Origin: Collinsella sp.
Lineage (GTDB): Bacteria > Actinomycetota > Coriobacteriia > Coriobacteriales > Coriobacteriaceae
Direction of reading: 5' to 3'
NCBI GenBank assembly: GCA_019414025.1
Contig: DXMU01000029.1
Span: 1-60,837 of the forward strand
DNA: 60,837 nucleotides
Part shown: positions 41,935-50,374 of the stretch, one piece after another
Layout: every line of letters starts with the position of its first letter
Numbering within the stretch: the stretch's first letter is position 1
The notes under the pieces: model-generated
Told to the model about the DNA's origin: nothing
Database searches by the model: none
The model's input: only the letters and a program-made list of their open reading frames with translations
Made by a program: the position numbers and the translations under genes

Positions 41935-42420
41935 TTAGCGCACACGCTCGATCTCGACACCGCAGCTTGCCAGGGGAAGACCGACGGGCGCCCAAGGCTT
42001 ATCGAGCTTAACGCGCACGCCAAGCAGCAGGGGGTAACGACGTAGCAGCATCTGGGCCACGCCCTCGGCTGCAGCCTCGATGAGCTTAAACGTATGCTCG
42101 CGCAGATAGCCATCGACATCGTGGCATACCGAGCCGTAGTCAATCGAGGCGTCCAGGTTATCGTGCTCCCCCGCTGCACGCAGGTCGGCATAGAGCACCA
42201 GGGACACGATGAACTTCTGGCCCAGCGCGTTCTCTTCGGGATATACGCCGTGGTTAGCAAAAACCTCAAGACCTTCAACGGTGATGCGGTCGGCATGGCG
42301 CAGATCGTCATAGCTCACGTGGGGTACCGCCGTTGCGGTGGATATTTCGCCCCTTCCACGGCGGGCGAGCTCGGCACCTTCAGTCTTGGTTGCATTCTCG
42401 GGCAGTTTCTTATTGCTCAT
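41935..42420 (-). CDS. folB: dihydroneopterin aldolase
   Basis: 161 residues, about 40 more than usual because of a polar N-terminal tail. The core is DRITVEGLEVFANHGVYPEENALGQKF with DYGSVCHDV. It converts dihydroneopterin to hydroxymethyl-dihydropterin in folate synthesis. It is the last gene of the folE-HD-folB unit, and its ATG at 42420 follows AAGGAGACG. Confidence 0.92.
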   Translation of the reverse strand: MSNKKLPENATKTEGAELARRGRGEISTATAVPHVSYDDLRHADRITVEGLEVFANHGVYPEENALGQKFIVSLVLYADLRAAGEHDNLDASIDYGSVCHDVDGYLREHTFKLIEAAAEGVAQMLLRRYPLLLGVRVKLDKPWAPVGLPLASCGVEIERVR

Positions 42421-42463
42421 CGCGATCGTCTCCTTCGTTTAGAACCCCGACCGCGCAAACTAA

Positions 42464-43045
42464 CTACACGCGAATCGACAGGTTCTTTTTATCATCGCTC
42501 CAGTTGCAAGCATTGCGCGCGGGGCATGCAAAGCAGGCGCGCGACGCTTTATCGGCCGCATAGAGCAGACGCTCAAGCGGTTGGCTGTTCACGCGCAGCT
42601 TTCGATGGCCCAGAATGGCCGTCTTAATGGCTGCGGCATCGGCCGGCTCAAACGCCACATCATCGGGCATGCCGCCGAGAATCGCATCAGCGACGCGTTC
42701 GCTTGCAACATCATGGGATATACCCGATTCATACTGTTCATCTTTGCCGATATCGTGAAGAAGTGCCGTGGCGTAGATGACCTCGCGGTCAAATTCGAGC
42801 TGTTCCTCGAGATTCTTGATCCACATAATGCGAGCGACATCGAGCAGATGGTCAATACCGTGGCGGCAGAAGATGCGCCCCGATTCCAACTGCGCAATGT
42901 TGCCCAGGTGCCGCCGAAACAGCCCGTTGGCACAAATGTAATCAATGCGAGGCATGGCATCAAAGGGGGCCAGGCCCGAAGCCATGAAGCCGCGACGCGG
43001 CGTCCCCTCATCGGTCTTCGATGTAAAGTCGTTGACGACCCTCAT
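42464..43045 (-). CDS. HD-domain phosphohydrolase
   Basis: 193 residues from ATG 43045, one base after the folE stop (TAGCATG). HD motifs are HGIDHLLDVARI and ALLHDIGKDEQYE. A cysteine-rich end (CFACPARNACNW) may bind zinc. Position within the folate cluster hints at a nucleotide or pterin phosphatase, such as the missing dihydroneopterin triphosphate step. That is inference. Confidence 0.85.
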   Translation of the reverse strand: MRVVNDFTSKTDEGTPRRGFMASGLAPFDAMPRIDYICANGLFRRHLGNIAQLESGRIFCRHGIDHLLDVARIMWIKNLEEQLEFDREVIYATALLHDIGKDEQYESGISHDVASERVADAILGGMPDDVAFEPADAAAIKTAILGHRKLRVNSQPLERLLYAADKASRACFACPARNACNWSDDKKNLSIRV

Positions 43046-43046
43046 G

Positions 43047-43604
43047 CTAACGGCCCAGCATCCTAAAGAACCGCTCCTCGAGCGACGGATCGGTCTCAAA
43101 GACGCCGCGGCGAGCGAGCGTCACGGTCTTGGTGCCAGGCTTTTGCACGCCGCGCATGGTCATGCACATATGCTCAGCCTCCATGAGCACAATCGCTCCC
43201 TGGGGAGCGAGATACTCCATGAGGGCATCGGCAACCTGTGCGCACAGCTGCTCCTGCAGCTGCAGACGACGGGCGTAGACCTCAACCGTGCGGGCAAGCT
43301 TAGAGAGCCCTGCGACACGGCCGTTGGGGATATAACCAATGGCGGCCTTGCCATAAAACGGCAGCAGATGATGCTCGCACAGCGAGTAAAACGTGATGTC
43401 GCGCTCGATAACCAAATCGTTCGAAGCGACGGCAAAGGTTTTGGACAGGTGCTCCTCGGCACTCTGGTCCATACCGCCGGCGATCTCACCATACATACGG
43501 GCAACGCGCGCCGGGGTCTCCAGCAGGCCCTCACGAGTTGGGTCCTCGCCTATGCCCTCAAGCAACAGCTTAATGGCGGCCTCGACTTTTTCCTGATCGA
43601 TCAT
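43047..43604 (-). CDS. folE: GTP cyclohydrolase I
   Basis: 185 residues from ATG 43604. The family signatures are DPTREGLLETPARVARMY, SLCEHHLLPFYGKAAIGY (zinc Cys and His), GLSKLARTVEVYARRLQLQE and MCMTMRGVQKPG. It opens GTP to dihydroneopterin triphosphate, the first folate step. Confidence 0.95.
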   Translation of the reverse strand: MIDQEKVEAAIKLLLEGIGEDPTREGLLETPARVARMYGEIAGGMDQSAEEHLSKTFAVASNDLVIERDITFYSLCEHHLLPFYGKAAIGYIPNGRVAGLSKLARTVEVYARRLQLQEQLCAQVADALMEYLAPQGAIVLMEAEHMCMTMRGVQKPGTKTVTLARRGVFETDPSLEERFFRMLGR

Positions 43605-43670
43605 CTGGGCCTCACTTTTCCGATTTTGCGTTCGCGCTATGGTACCACGCCCTTTGGCATCGGCCACAAG

Positions 43671-44252
43671 CTACATAGTATGGGTCGAATAGACTGGATC
43701 GTCCCGCCAAAGTTCAACCGCATCACAAAGCGCAACGCCCTCGCGCTCAGCACGGTCGCGCGTAGCGTTCATATCGATCACACGCTGGTTACTCGAGCCC
43801 CTAAAGCGCAATGAGATATCGTACAGATCCTGAACAAACGGGCCATCCACCAACATATCGAGGCAGGCAAGGATACGGTCCGTCGCCTCGGTATGGTGAC
43901 GACCACCCGGCATAAGCTCCTCGAGCACGTCGCCGGTAAAGCACCAAATGGTCTTGCCCGACCCTGCAGGATAGGCCGCACGCACGCGTTCGATAAAGTC
44001 AACAAGCCCCGCCTGGTTCTCGGGCTCCATAGGCTCGCCGCCCAGAATCGTCAAGCCATCGATAAAGGGATGATCGAGGCTCTCGATAATCTTGTCCTCG
44101 ACGGCACGATCGAACGGCTCGCCCGCAGCAAAGTCCCACGCGACAGAGTTAAAGCAATTCTTGCACCCACGACGGCACCCACTCACAAACAGAGAAGTAC
44201 GAACGCCTTCCCCATCAGCAATGTCGAAATACTTAATGTTCGCGTAGTTCAT
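43671..44252 (-). CDS. nrdG: anaerobic ribonucleotide reductase activating enzyme
   Basis: 193 residues from ATG 44252. The radical-SAM site is CRRGCKNCFN (CxxxCxxC), after DGEGVRTSLFVSG. LTILGGEPMEPENQ binds SAM. It installs the glycyl radical on NrdD. It lies in the nrdDG transcription unit, separated from nrdD by a 308-base spacer that contains a strong palindrome next to its ribosome site. Confidence 0.94.
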   Translation of the reverse strand: MNYANIKYFDIADGEGVRTSLFVSGCRRGCKNCFNSVAWDFAAGEPFDRAVEDKIIESLDHPFIDGLTILGGEPMEPENQAGLVDFIERVRAAYPAGSGKTIWCFTGDVLEELMPGGRHHTEATDRILACLDMLVDGPFVQDLYDISLRFRGSSNQRVIDMNATRDRAEREGVALCDAVELWRDDPVYSTHTM

Positions 44253-44267
44253 AGGTAACTCTCCCGG

Positions 44268-44351
44268 GAGGCCGGGACATATCATCCCGTCCTCAAACAT
44301 TCTCGGCCTTCGGCCTGCGAAACTGCGGGCGGGACGATATGTCCCGGCCTC
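44268..44351 (-). repeat. 84-nt palindrome in the nrdD-nrdG spacer
   Basis: 22-bp arms (44268-44289 and 44330-44351) with one mismatch, enclosing a small GGCCTTCGGCC hairpin. It ends against the nrdG ribosome site. It could set the nrdG/nrdD ratio by folding, or be a mobile repeat. Confidence 0.65.
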
Positions 44352-44560
44352 ATGCAAAGGGTAACTCAATGAACGAAGCGAACATCGAGTATAGGGTTCG
44401 AGGTCCAATAAAAACCTTGTTGCAACTCAACCGCCATCGCAAGTAAATCGCTGCTGCAGCTCGAATTATTTCCGCTAAGAACTTCGAGAAGTGAGCAGAC
44501 TGCGAGCTGCATCTCAGCTACGTCAACTTGGCCGCCCCGTAGCGAGGCCTGGGATGGTTA
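44352..44560. other. rest of nrdD-nrdG spacer, no gene seen
   Basis: About 210 bases with no frame that has a ribosome site and no clear terminator. Confidence 0.4.
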
Positions 44561-46783
44561 TTAGAGATGCAGCACGCGGTCGCGGATCTCCTCGGTTCGG
44601 CCCTGGTTCCAGAATTGGGTACCGATGTAACCGCACGTGCGACGGGCGACATTCATCTTCTCCTGGTCACGATTGCCGCAATTGGGGCACTCCCACACCA
44701 GCTTGCCGTCATCCTCGACAATCTTGATCTCGCCGTCGTAACCGCACACCTGGCAATAATCGCTCTTGGTGTTGAGCTCGGCGTACATGATGTTGTCGTA
44801 GATGTACTGCATCACGCGGATGACAGCCTTGAGGTTGTCCTGCATGTTGGGAACCTCGACGTAGGAGATGGCACCGCCCGGCGAAAGCTGCTGGAACATG
44901 CCCTCAAACTTGAGCTTGTCGAATGCGTCGATCTCCTCGGACACGTGGACGTGGTAGCTGTTGGTGATGTAGCCCTTGTCCGTCACGCCCGGGATGATGC
45001 CAAAACGACGCTGCAGGCACTTGGCGAACTTGTAGGTCGTCGACTCAAGCGGGGTACCGTACAGCGAGAAGTCAATATCGCTTTCGGCCTTCCACTCCGC
45101 GCACTTGTCGTTCATGCGCTGCATGACGGCCATGGCAAAGGGCGTGCCCTCCTTCTCGGTGTGGCTGTGGCCCGTCATGTACTTGACGCACTCATACAGG
45201 CCGGCATAACCCAGACTAATGGTGGAGTAACCGCCCACGAGCAGCTTGTCGATCGTCTCGCCCTTCTTCAGGCGGGCGAGGGCACCGTACTGCCAAAGAA
45301 TCGGTGCGGCATCCGAAAGCGTACCCATCAGACGCTCATGACGGCACAGCAAGGCGCGGTGGCACAGCTCAAGGCGCTCGTCGAAGATCTTCCAGAACTT
45401 GTCCATGTCCTGATGCGAGCTCAGCGCGACATCGGGCAGGTTGATGGTCACAACGCCCTGGTTAAAGCGACCGTAGTACTTGGGCTTGTTCGGGTCATAG
45501 TTCAGCGCGTTGGCCACGTTGTTAAATCCGTTACCGGAGCGATCGGGCGTCAGGAAGCTGCGGCAACCCATGCAGGTATAGCAGTCGCCGTTGCCCGCGG
45601 TCTCGCCCTTCGACAGCTTGAGCTCGCGCATCTTCTTCTCAGAGATATAGTCGGGCACCATGCGCTTGGCGGTGCACTTAGCGGCCAGCTGGGTCAGGTA
45701 GAAGTACGGGGAATTCTCGTGAACGTTATCGTCCTCGAGTACATAGATGAGCTTGGGGAATGCCGGGGTAATCCACACGCCAGCCTCGTTCTTAACGCCC
45801 TCGTAGCGCTGGCGAAGCGTCTCCTCCACGATCATGGCAAGGTCGTGCTTCTCCTGAGGCGTACGGGCCTCGTTAAGATACATAAAGACCGTCACGAACG
45901 GCGCCTGGCCGTTCGTGGTCATAAGCGTCACGACCTGATACTGGATCGTCTGGACGCCGCGACGAATCTCGTCACGCAGACGGTCCTCAACGACCTCACG
46001 GACCTTCTCGGCAGACGCAGAGACACCGAGCTCCTCGAGCTCGCGAGCGACCTCGCCGCGAATCTTTTGACGGCTCACCTCGACGAACGGGGCAAGATGG
46101 GTCAGCGAAATCGACTGGCCTCCGTACTGGGAGGAAGCAACCTGGGCGATGATCTGCGTCGCGATGTTGCAGGCGGTCGAGAAGCTGTGCGGCTTCTCGA
46201 TCAGCGTACCCGAGATAACAGTGCCGTTCTGGAGCATGTCCTCCAGGTTCACCAGATCGCAGTTGTGCATGTGCTGGGCAAAGTAATCCGAATCGTGGAA
46301 ATGGATCAGGCCCTCATTATGGGCATCCACGATCTCTTGAGGCAGCAGCACACGCTGAGTCAGGTCCTTGGAGATCTCGCCGGCCATGTAGTCACGCTGA
46401 ACGGAATTGACGGTCGGGTTCTTGTTGGAGTTCTCCTGCTTGACCTCTTCGTTATTGCACTCGATCAGCGACAGGATCTTGTCATCGGTCGTGTTCTTCT
46501 GGCGCTTCAGGCTCTGAACATAGCGATAGATGATGTAGTGGCGGGCAACCTCGTAGCAGTCGAGACGCATGATCTCGTCCTCGACCAAATCCTGAATCTC
46601 CTCGACCGAAACAGTGTGGCCCGCGTTCTCGCATGCCTCGGCGACGTTTTGCGCCGCGTAAACCACCTGGCGGTCGGTAAGACGAGAGCTCTCCTCGACC
46701 TCCAAGTTTGCGGCACGGATGGCATTGACGATCTTATCGATGTCAAAGACAACCTCGGTGCCGCTGCGCTTGATGATCTTCAT
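44561..46783 (-). CDS. nrdD: anaerobic ribonucleoside-triphosphate reductase
   Basis: 740 residues from ATG 46783. The N-terminal ATP-cone is VIKRSGTEVVFDIDKIVNAI-like (residues 1-100). The C-terminus holds the zinc site CQVCGYDG...CPNCGNRD and the glycyl-radical segment RRTCGYIGTQFWN. It makes dNTPs without oxygen, indicating an anaerobic lifestyle. Promoter and NrdR-like boxes lie upstream. Confidence 0.96.
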   Translation of the reverse strand: MKIIKRSGTEVVFDIDKIVNAIRAANLEVEESSRLTDRQVVYAAQNVAEACENAGHTVSVEEIQDLVEDEIMRLDCYEVARHYIIYRYVQSLKRQKNTTDDKILSLIECNNEEVKQENSNKNPTVNSVQRDYMAGEISKDLTQRVLLPQEIVDAHNEGLIHFHDSDYFAQHMHNCDLVNLEDMLQNGTVISGTLIEKPHSFSTACNIATQIIAQVASSQYGGQSISLTHLAPFVEVSRQKIRGEVARELEELGVSASAEKVREVVEDRLRDEIRRGVQTIQYQVVTLMTTNGQAPFVTVFMYLNEARTPQEKHDLAMIVEETLRQRYEGVKNEAGVWITPAFPKLIYVLEDDNVHENSPYFYLTQLAAKCTAKRMVPDYISEKKMRELKLSKGETAGNGDCYTCMGCRSFLTPDRSGNGFNNVANALNYDPNKPKYYGRFNQGVVTINLPDVALSSHQDMDKFWKIFDERLELCHRALLCRHERLMGTLSDAAPILWQYGALARLKKGETIDKLLVGGYSTISLGYAGLYECVKYMTGHSHTEKEGTPFAMAVMQRMNDKCAEWKAESDIDFSLYGTPLESTTYKFAKCLQRRFGIIPGVTDKGYITNSYHVHVSEEIDAFDKLKFEGMFQQLSPGGAISYVEVPNMQDNLKAVIRVMQYIYDNIMYAELNTKSDYCQVCGYDGEIKIVEDDGKLVWECPNCGNRDQEKMNVARRTCGYIGTQFWNQGRTEEIRDRVLHL

Positions 46784-47007
46784 CCTCTTGCCTCTTTCGC
46801 ATCGTAGCCTCATCGCGCTTCAGAGCCAAACGATACCCGGCAGGGCTTGCCCCTGTCTTGCGGCGCCGTCGCGCAATCTGTGTTCTCGATAAACCATAAG
46901 TCCTCATGCGGACAATCCTCGCGGCCGATCAAGCGGCTCAAAGACGTGTCCAAATGGGGCGAATAAGGTTCTCGTTCTCTGTCCGCCATCTATCATACGA
47001 CAAAGAG
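46784..47007. other. nrdD leader region, no gene seen
   Basis: About 225 bases between the nrdD start and its promoter. It is a long untranslated leader; no uORF with a good ribosome site or riboswitch was recognised. Confidence 0.35.
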
Positions 47008-47056
47008 GCATCTATATCCTGTATTCTTTTTTTAGGTCAAACACAACATATAGTGT
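47008..47056 (-). promoter_or_regulatory. nrdD promoter and two NrdR-like boxes
   Basis: ACACAACATATAGTGT at 47041-47056 and a weaker GCATCTATATCCTGTA at 47008-47023 are 33 bases apart (about three helical turns), as NrdR pairs often are. Between them TTGACC (47035-47040) and TATAGA (47011-47016) form a promoter, so the second box covers the -10. Confidence 0.55.
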
Positions 47057-47373
47057 TTCAGCAGGTCAAAGCAATTAGTCATTTTGCAGACGCATTAATT
47101 ATGAGGGGTTCTTGGCAAGTCGGTAAAACGTTACCAACACGGCTACCTGCATGGCAGTTATAAACCCCCTTAGTCAAGCCGCTGACAAATCCTACCAAAA
47201 CCAAGCCGCTCACGCCAAAAGATTCCAAAAGATTGTGCTTGACCAACATGTTGCGGTCACGATCGGCCAGGACGTATGCAATCTGCCGGCACCTCTACGG
47301 GATGCGAAGACCATCGCGTACAGACCTTGGATCAATATTTGGTGGCTTATTTGCCGGCATGTTTGGTGGCATA

Positions 47374-47407
47374 AAACAAAACAGCCCAGAGACATAGCCT
47401 CTGAGCT
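47374..47407 (-). terminator. terminator of the Gly-Val tRNA unit
   Basis: 9-bp stem AGCTCAGAG/CTCTGGGCT (one G-U) followed by GTTTTGTTTT. Confidence 0.8.
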
Positions 47408-47416
47408 GCGAACATT

Positions 47417-47491
47417 TGGTGGGCGTTAGAAGATTTGAACTTCTGACCTCTTCCGTGTCAGGGAAGCGCTCTCCCCCTGAGCTAAACGCCC
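47417..47491 (-). tRNA. tRNA-Val(GAC), CCA encoded
   Basis: 75 nt with CCA. Anticodon loop CTGACAC on stem CTTCC/GGAAG; T-arm AGTTCAAAT and 7-bp acceptor GGGCGTT/AACGCCC. Confidence 0.95.
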
Positions 47492-47494
47492 AAA

Positions 47495-47570
47495 TGGAGC
47501 GGACAACGGGGCTCGAACCCGCGACCCCAACCTTGGCAAGGTTGTGCTCTACCAACTGAGCCATGTCCGC
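47495..47570 (-). tRNA. tRNA-Gly(GCC), copy 1
   Basis: 76 nt with CCA. Anticodon loop TTGCCAA on stem CAACC/GGTTG; acceptor GCGGACA/TGTCCGC. Identical to the copies at 49968 and 50194. Confidence 0.96.
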
Positions 47571-47582
47571 TTACGAAGATTA

Positions 47583-47611
47583 ATCTTACGTGATACCCGC
47601 ATCCTATGCAA
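47583..47611 (-). promoter_or_regulatory. tRNA promoter TTGCAT-17-TAAGAT
   Basis: Preceded by AAAAAAGTTC, the block shared by the other tRNA promoters and by the site at 13509. Confidence 0.7.
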
Positions 47612-47712
47612 GAACTTTTTTTGAAAAGTTTTGCGACGCCCTCTCGAACCTCGCGAAGACATCAGCCACCACGGAAAGCGCGGGCAAACGCAAACTCGCC
47701 GCAAGAGGCCCC

Positions 47713-49445
47713 CTACAACTCAGCGAGCATGATCCAGGCAGAGCTGTCCTGCGCAAGTCTGCCGTCTGCAAGCGGTGATGAGGTGAGCAGGACCTTGCCC
47801 GCCGGCAGCTCCACGGGTGCTGCGCCGAAGTTCGTCACACACGCCCAGCCGTTGTCGCGGCGATAGGCGATGACGCCGCCCTCAGCGCCCTCGGCACCAT
47901 CCGAAAGACCGGTGCGCCCGTCAAGATCGAGCCACGCGAGATCGTTGGCGCACCCGCGTAGCTTGCGCCGCAGCCAGAGGGCGTCACGATAGAGCGCAAG
48001 CATCGATGTCGGGTCCGCCTCTTCCCTATCGGCAGCGTAATCGGAAAACCATGCAGGCTGCGGCAGATGGGGCGCCGCATCGGCGTCCGCCGGTGAAAAC
48101 CCAAACGATCCGCCCTGCACGGGATCGTCCGCTGCCACCCACGGCAGGGGCACGCGGCAGCCGTCGCGCCCCTTCTCGCGCTTCGATCCGTGCGTATTGG
48201 TCGCAGTAGGATCTTCGAGTGCGGCCCACGGGATATCGGCCACCTCAAAAAGGCCGAGCTCCTCACCCTGATACACGTATGCCGAGCCCGGAAGCGCCAG
48301 CTCGAGCAAAAGGGCCGCCCGCGCGCGGCGCTCGCCGAGTTCACGGTCCTCGTCATAAGACGACCCGTCGCGTAAGAGCCAGTCGAGCGCAATCTGGTGG
48401 TAGCGCGTCGCCTTGACCTGCGGCAGGGCAAAGCGCGTCGCCACGCGAGGCACGTCGTGGTTGGAAAGTACCCAGGTCGAGGCGGAATCGGATTCGATGG
48501 CTGCCTTCAAGCCCTCCTCGATTGCAGCGCGCATGTCATCATAGGTCCAAGTGGCCTTGGCGAACTCAAAGTTAAATATCTGGCCAAGCTCGCTGGGGCG
48601 CGCGTAGAGATACTGGCGCTCGGGCAGCACCCACGCCTCGGCAACGGCGCTGCGTGGCGGATCATAGCGGTCGAACACGCGGCGCCACTCGCGATAGATC
48701 TCGTGGACCTCGTTGCGGTCCCACAGCGGATGGGTGCCGTCCTCAACCATGTCATCGCCCTCGGCGAGATGCCACCGGTTGAGGTCATCGCGGTCGAGAT
48801 CCTTGGCGAGACCGTGCGCCACATCAATGCGAAAGCCATCGACGCCTCGATCGCTCCAAAACGCCAGGACGTCGCAAAAGAACGCATGAACCTCGGGGCA
48901 CGACCAGTCAAAGTCCGGCTGCTCGGGCGTAAACATGTGCAGATACCACTGACCGTCCGCGACGCGCGTCCAGGCGGGGCCACCAAAGTGGCATTCCAAT
49001 TGGTGGGAGGCAGCTCGCCGTGCTCGCCGCGACCATCGCGGAAGATATAACGGGCGCGCTCGGGCGATCCGGGGCCGGCGGCAAGAGCGGCTTTGAACCA
49101 GGGGTGCTGGTTGGACGAATGGTTGGGCACGATGTCGACGATGACCTTGATGCCGTGCGTATGAGCCGCAGCGATCATGTCATCGAAGTCATCAAGCGAG
49201 CCGAGACGTGGGTCGACATCGCAGTAGTCCGCCACATCATAGCCGCCATCAACAAGAGGCGATGGGTAAAACGGGCTCAGCCAGATGGCCTCGATACCCA
49301 GCCGCTCAAGATAGTCCATCTGCTGGGTAATGCCCGCGATATCGCCCAGACCCGAACCAGTCGAATCCTTAAACGAGCGCGGGTAGATCTGATAGATCGC
49401 GGCATCGGACATCCATGGGCGCGACGAGGACTTTTCTGTAGCCAT
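47713..49445 (-). pseudogene. alpha-glucosidase (GH13) with a one-base frameshift
   Basis: The N-terminal part (ATG 49445, AAGGGAG upstream) reads WMSDAAIYQIYPRSFKDSTG to RGEHGELPPTNW, then changes frame near 48995. The other frame resumes at ECHFGGPAWTRV and runs to the stop. One missing G after TGG explains it. With the base restored it would be 577 residues, as for oligo-1,6-/alpha-glucosidases. DGFRIDVAHG (nucleophile), VAEAWV (acid/base) and LSNHDVPR are present. So it is recently broken, or a sequencing error. Confidence 0.85.
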
Positions 49446-49544
49446 GGGATGAGTCTCCCTTGCAACGAGGTTTTGCGAGATGCCCACGATGATACGCCCA
49501 AAGCGGACATTCGCGGCAAACAACGCCACAGACACGCCCCAAAG

Positions 49545-49570
49545 CGCTCGCTCCCTCTCGGGTTCGAGCC
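49545..49570. repeat. 26-bp direct repeat, copy 1
   Basis: The same 26 bases recur exactly at 49889-49914. Both end in GGTTCGAGCC, a tRNA T-loop-like sequence, so they may be decayed tRNA 3' pieces. Confidence 0.6.
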
Positions 49571-49634
49571 TCCTGGGACGAATCGATCGATTAGTGAAAA
49601 GAACGGAAGACTTACTCCCCGGCCACGACAGCGA

Positions 49635-49734
49635 GCGGGCTCCGGGTGCCCCAGGTTGCCGCGAAAGAGGAGGGAAGCGTACTTTATGTACGCGACCGAC
49701 GATTGAGGGGCAAGATGGGGTGCCCGGGGCTCGC
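49635..49734. repeat. structured intergenic repeat A, copy 2
   Basis: 19-nt arms 49635-49653 and 49716-49734 pair along their full length, with several G-U pairs, and enclose a small GCGTAC/GTACGC hairpin. Compared with copy 1 at 4544-4643, at least three pairs are changed on both sides (for example A-T to G-C). Confidence 0.75.
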
Positions 49735-49750
49735 GCAGCGTCAACAAAAA

Positions 49751-49772
49751 ACGCGGTTCGTTAGAACCGCGT
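49751..49772 (-). terminator. hairpin with T run next to repeat A
   Basis: 9-bp stem ACGCGGTTC/GAACCGCGT followed by TTTTTT on the minus strand; counterpart of the hairpin at 4658. Confidence 0.6.
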
Positions 49773-49780
49773 AAGATAGT

Positions 49781-49800
49781 TGGAGCGGACAACGGGGCGT
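49781..49800 (-). pseudogene. fragment of a tRNA-Gly 3' end
   Basis: TTGGAGCGGACAACGGGGC is identical to the last bases (T-arm half, acceptor and CCA) of the Gly tRNAs. The rest of the tRNA is replaced by unrelated sequence. Confidence 0.6.
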
Positions 49801-49888
49801 CCGCGTATCCGCTTCGCGGATCCGCACCGGCTTCGGCCGCCTGCCGGCGTCCTCGCCAGCTCGCTACAAACGCTCCGCGTTTGCTTAA

Positions 49889-49914
49889 CGCTCGCTCCCT
49901 CTCGGGTTCGAGCC
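49889..49914. repeat. 26-bp direct repeat, copy 2
   Basis: Exact match to 49545-49570. Ends in the T-loop-like GGTTCGAGCC. Confidence 0.6.
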
Positions 49915-49929
49915 CATGCGCCGGGTACG

Positions 49930-49959
49930 AAAAAGCCCGGCTACCGTAGTAGTCGGGCT
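49930..49959 (-). terminator. terminator of the Gly-Cys-Gly tRNA unit
   Basis: 11-bp stem AGCCCGACTAC/GTAGCCGGGCT with one mismatch, then TTTTT. Confidence 0.85.
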
Positions 49960-49967
49960 GTTACGTT

Positions 49968-50043
49968 TGGAGCGGACAACGGGGCTCGAACCCGCGACCC
50001 CAACCTTGGCAAGGTTGTGCTCTACCAACTGAGCCATGTCCGC
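49968..50043 (-). tRNA. tRNA-Gly(GCC), copy 2
   Basis: 76 nt with CCA, identical to copy 1 at 47495. Anticodon GCC. Confidence 0.96.
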
Positions 50044-50085
50044 ATATGTAAAACAAAACGGGCGCCGGAGCGCCCGGATGTTGCC

Positions 50086-50159
50086 TGGAGGCGAAGCCCG
50101 GATTCGAACCGGGGGTAAAGGCTTTGCAGGCCTCTGCCTTACCACTTGGCCACTTCGCC
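50086..50159 (-). tRNA. tRNA-Cys(GCA)
   Basis: 74 nt with CCA. Anticodon loop CTGCAAA; acceptor GGCGAAG/CTTCGCC. Confidence 0.95.
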
Positions 50160-50193
50160 GAAAAAGGACCGCCTAAACGGTCCGGAAATGCAA

Positions 50194-50269
50194 TGGAGCG
50201 GACAACGGGGCTCGAACCCGCGACCCCAACCTTGGCAAGGTTGTGCTCTACCAACTGAGCCATGTCCGC
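50194..50269 (-). tRNA. tRNA-Gly(GCC), copy 3
   Basis: 76 nt with CCA, identical to the other two. First in the Gly-Cys-Gly transcript. Confidence 0.96.
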
Positions 50270-50281
50270 TTGCGGGTTATT

Positions 50282-50310
50282 AATTTACGCGAGTTGTCCA
50301 AAAGACGCAA
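50282..50310 (-). promoter_or_regulatory. tRNA promoter TTGCGT-17-TAAATT
   Basis: Preceded by AAAAAAGTAC, the shared stable-RNA block. Confidence 0.7.
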
Positions 50311-50374
50311 GTACTTTTTTCAAAAAACTTGTCTGCCGCATGTTCTTAGTAGCTAAACGCGCTAAAGCGATTGG

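Noticed and set aside
44567..46807. 746-codon open frame opposite nrdD
   Set aside because: It mirrors the whole nrdD gene. Long antisense frames follow from the codon bias of GC-rich genes; no ribosome site and no family motif.
47151..47429. 92-codon frame before tRNA-Val
   Set aside because: No ribosome site, overlaps the tRNA terminator on the other strand and ends inside the tRNA.
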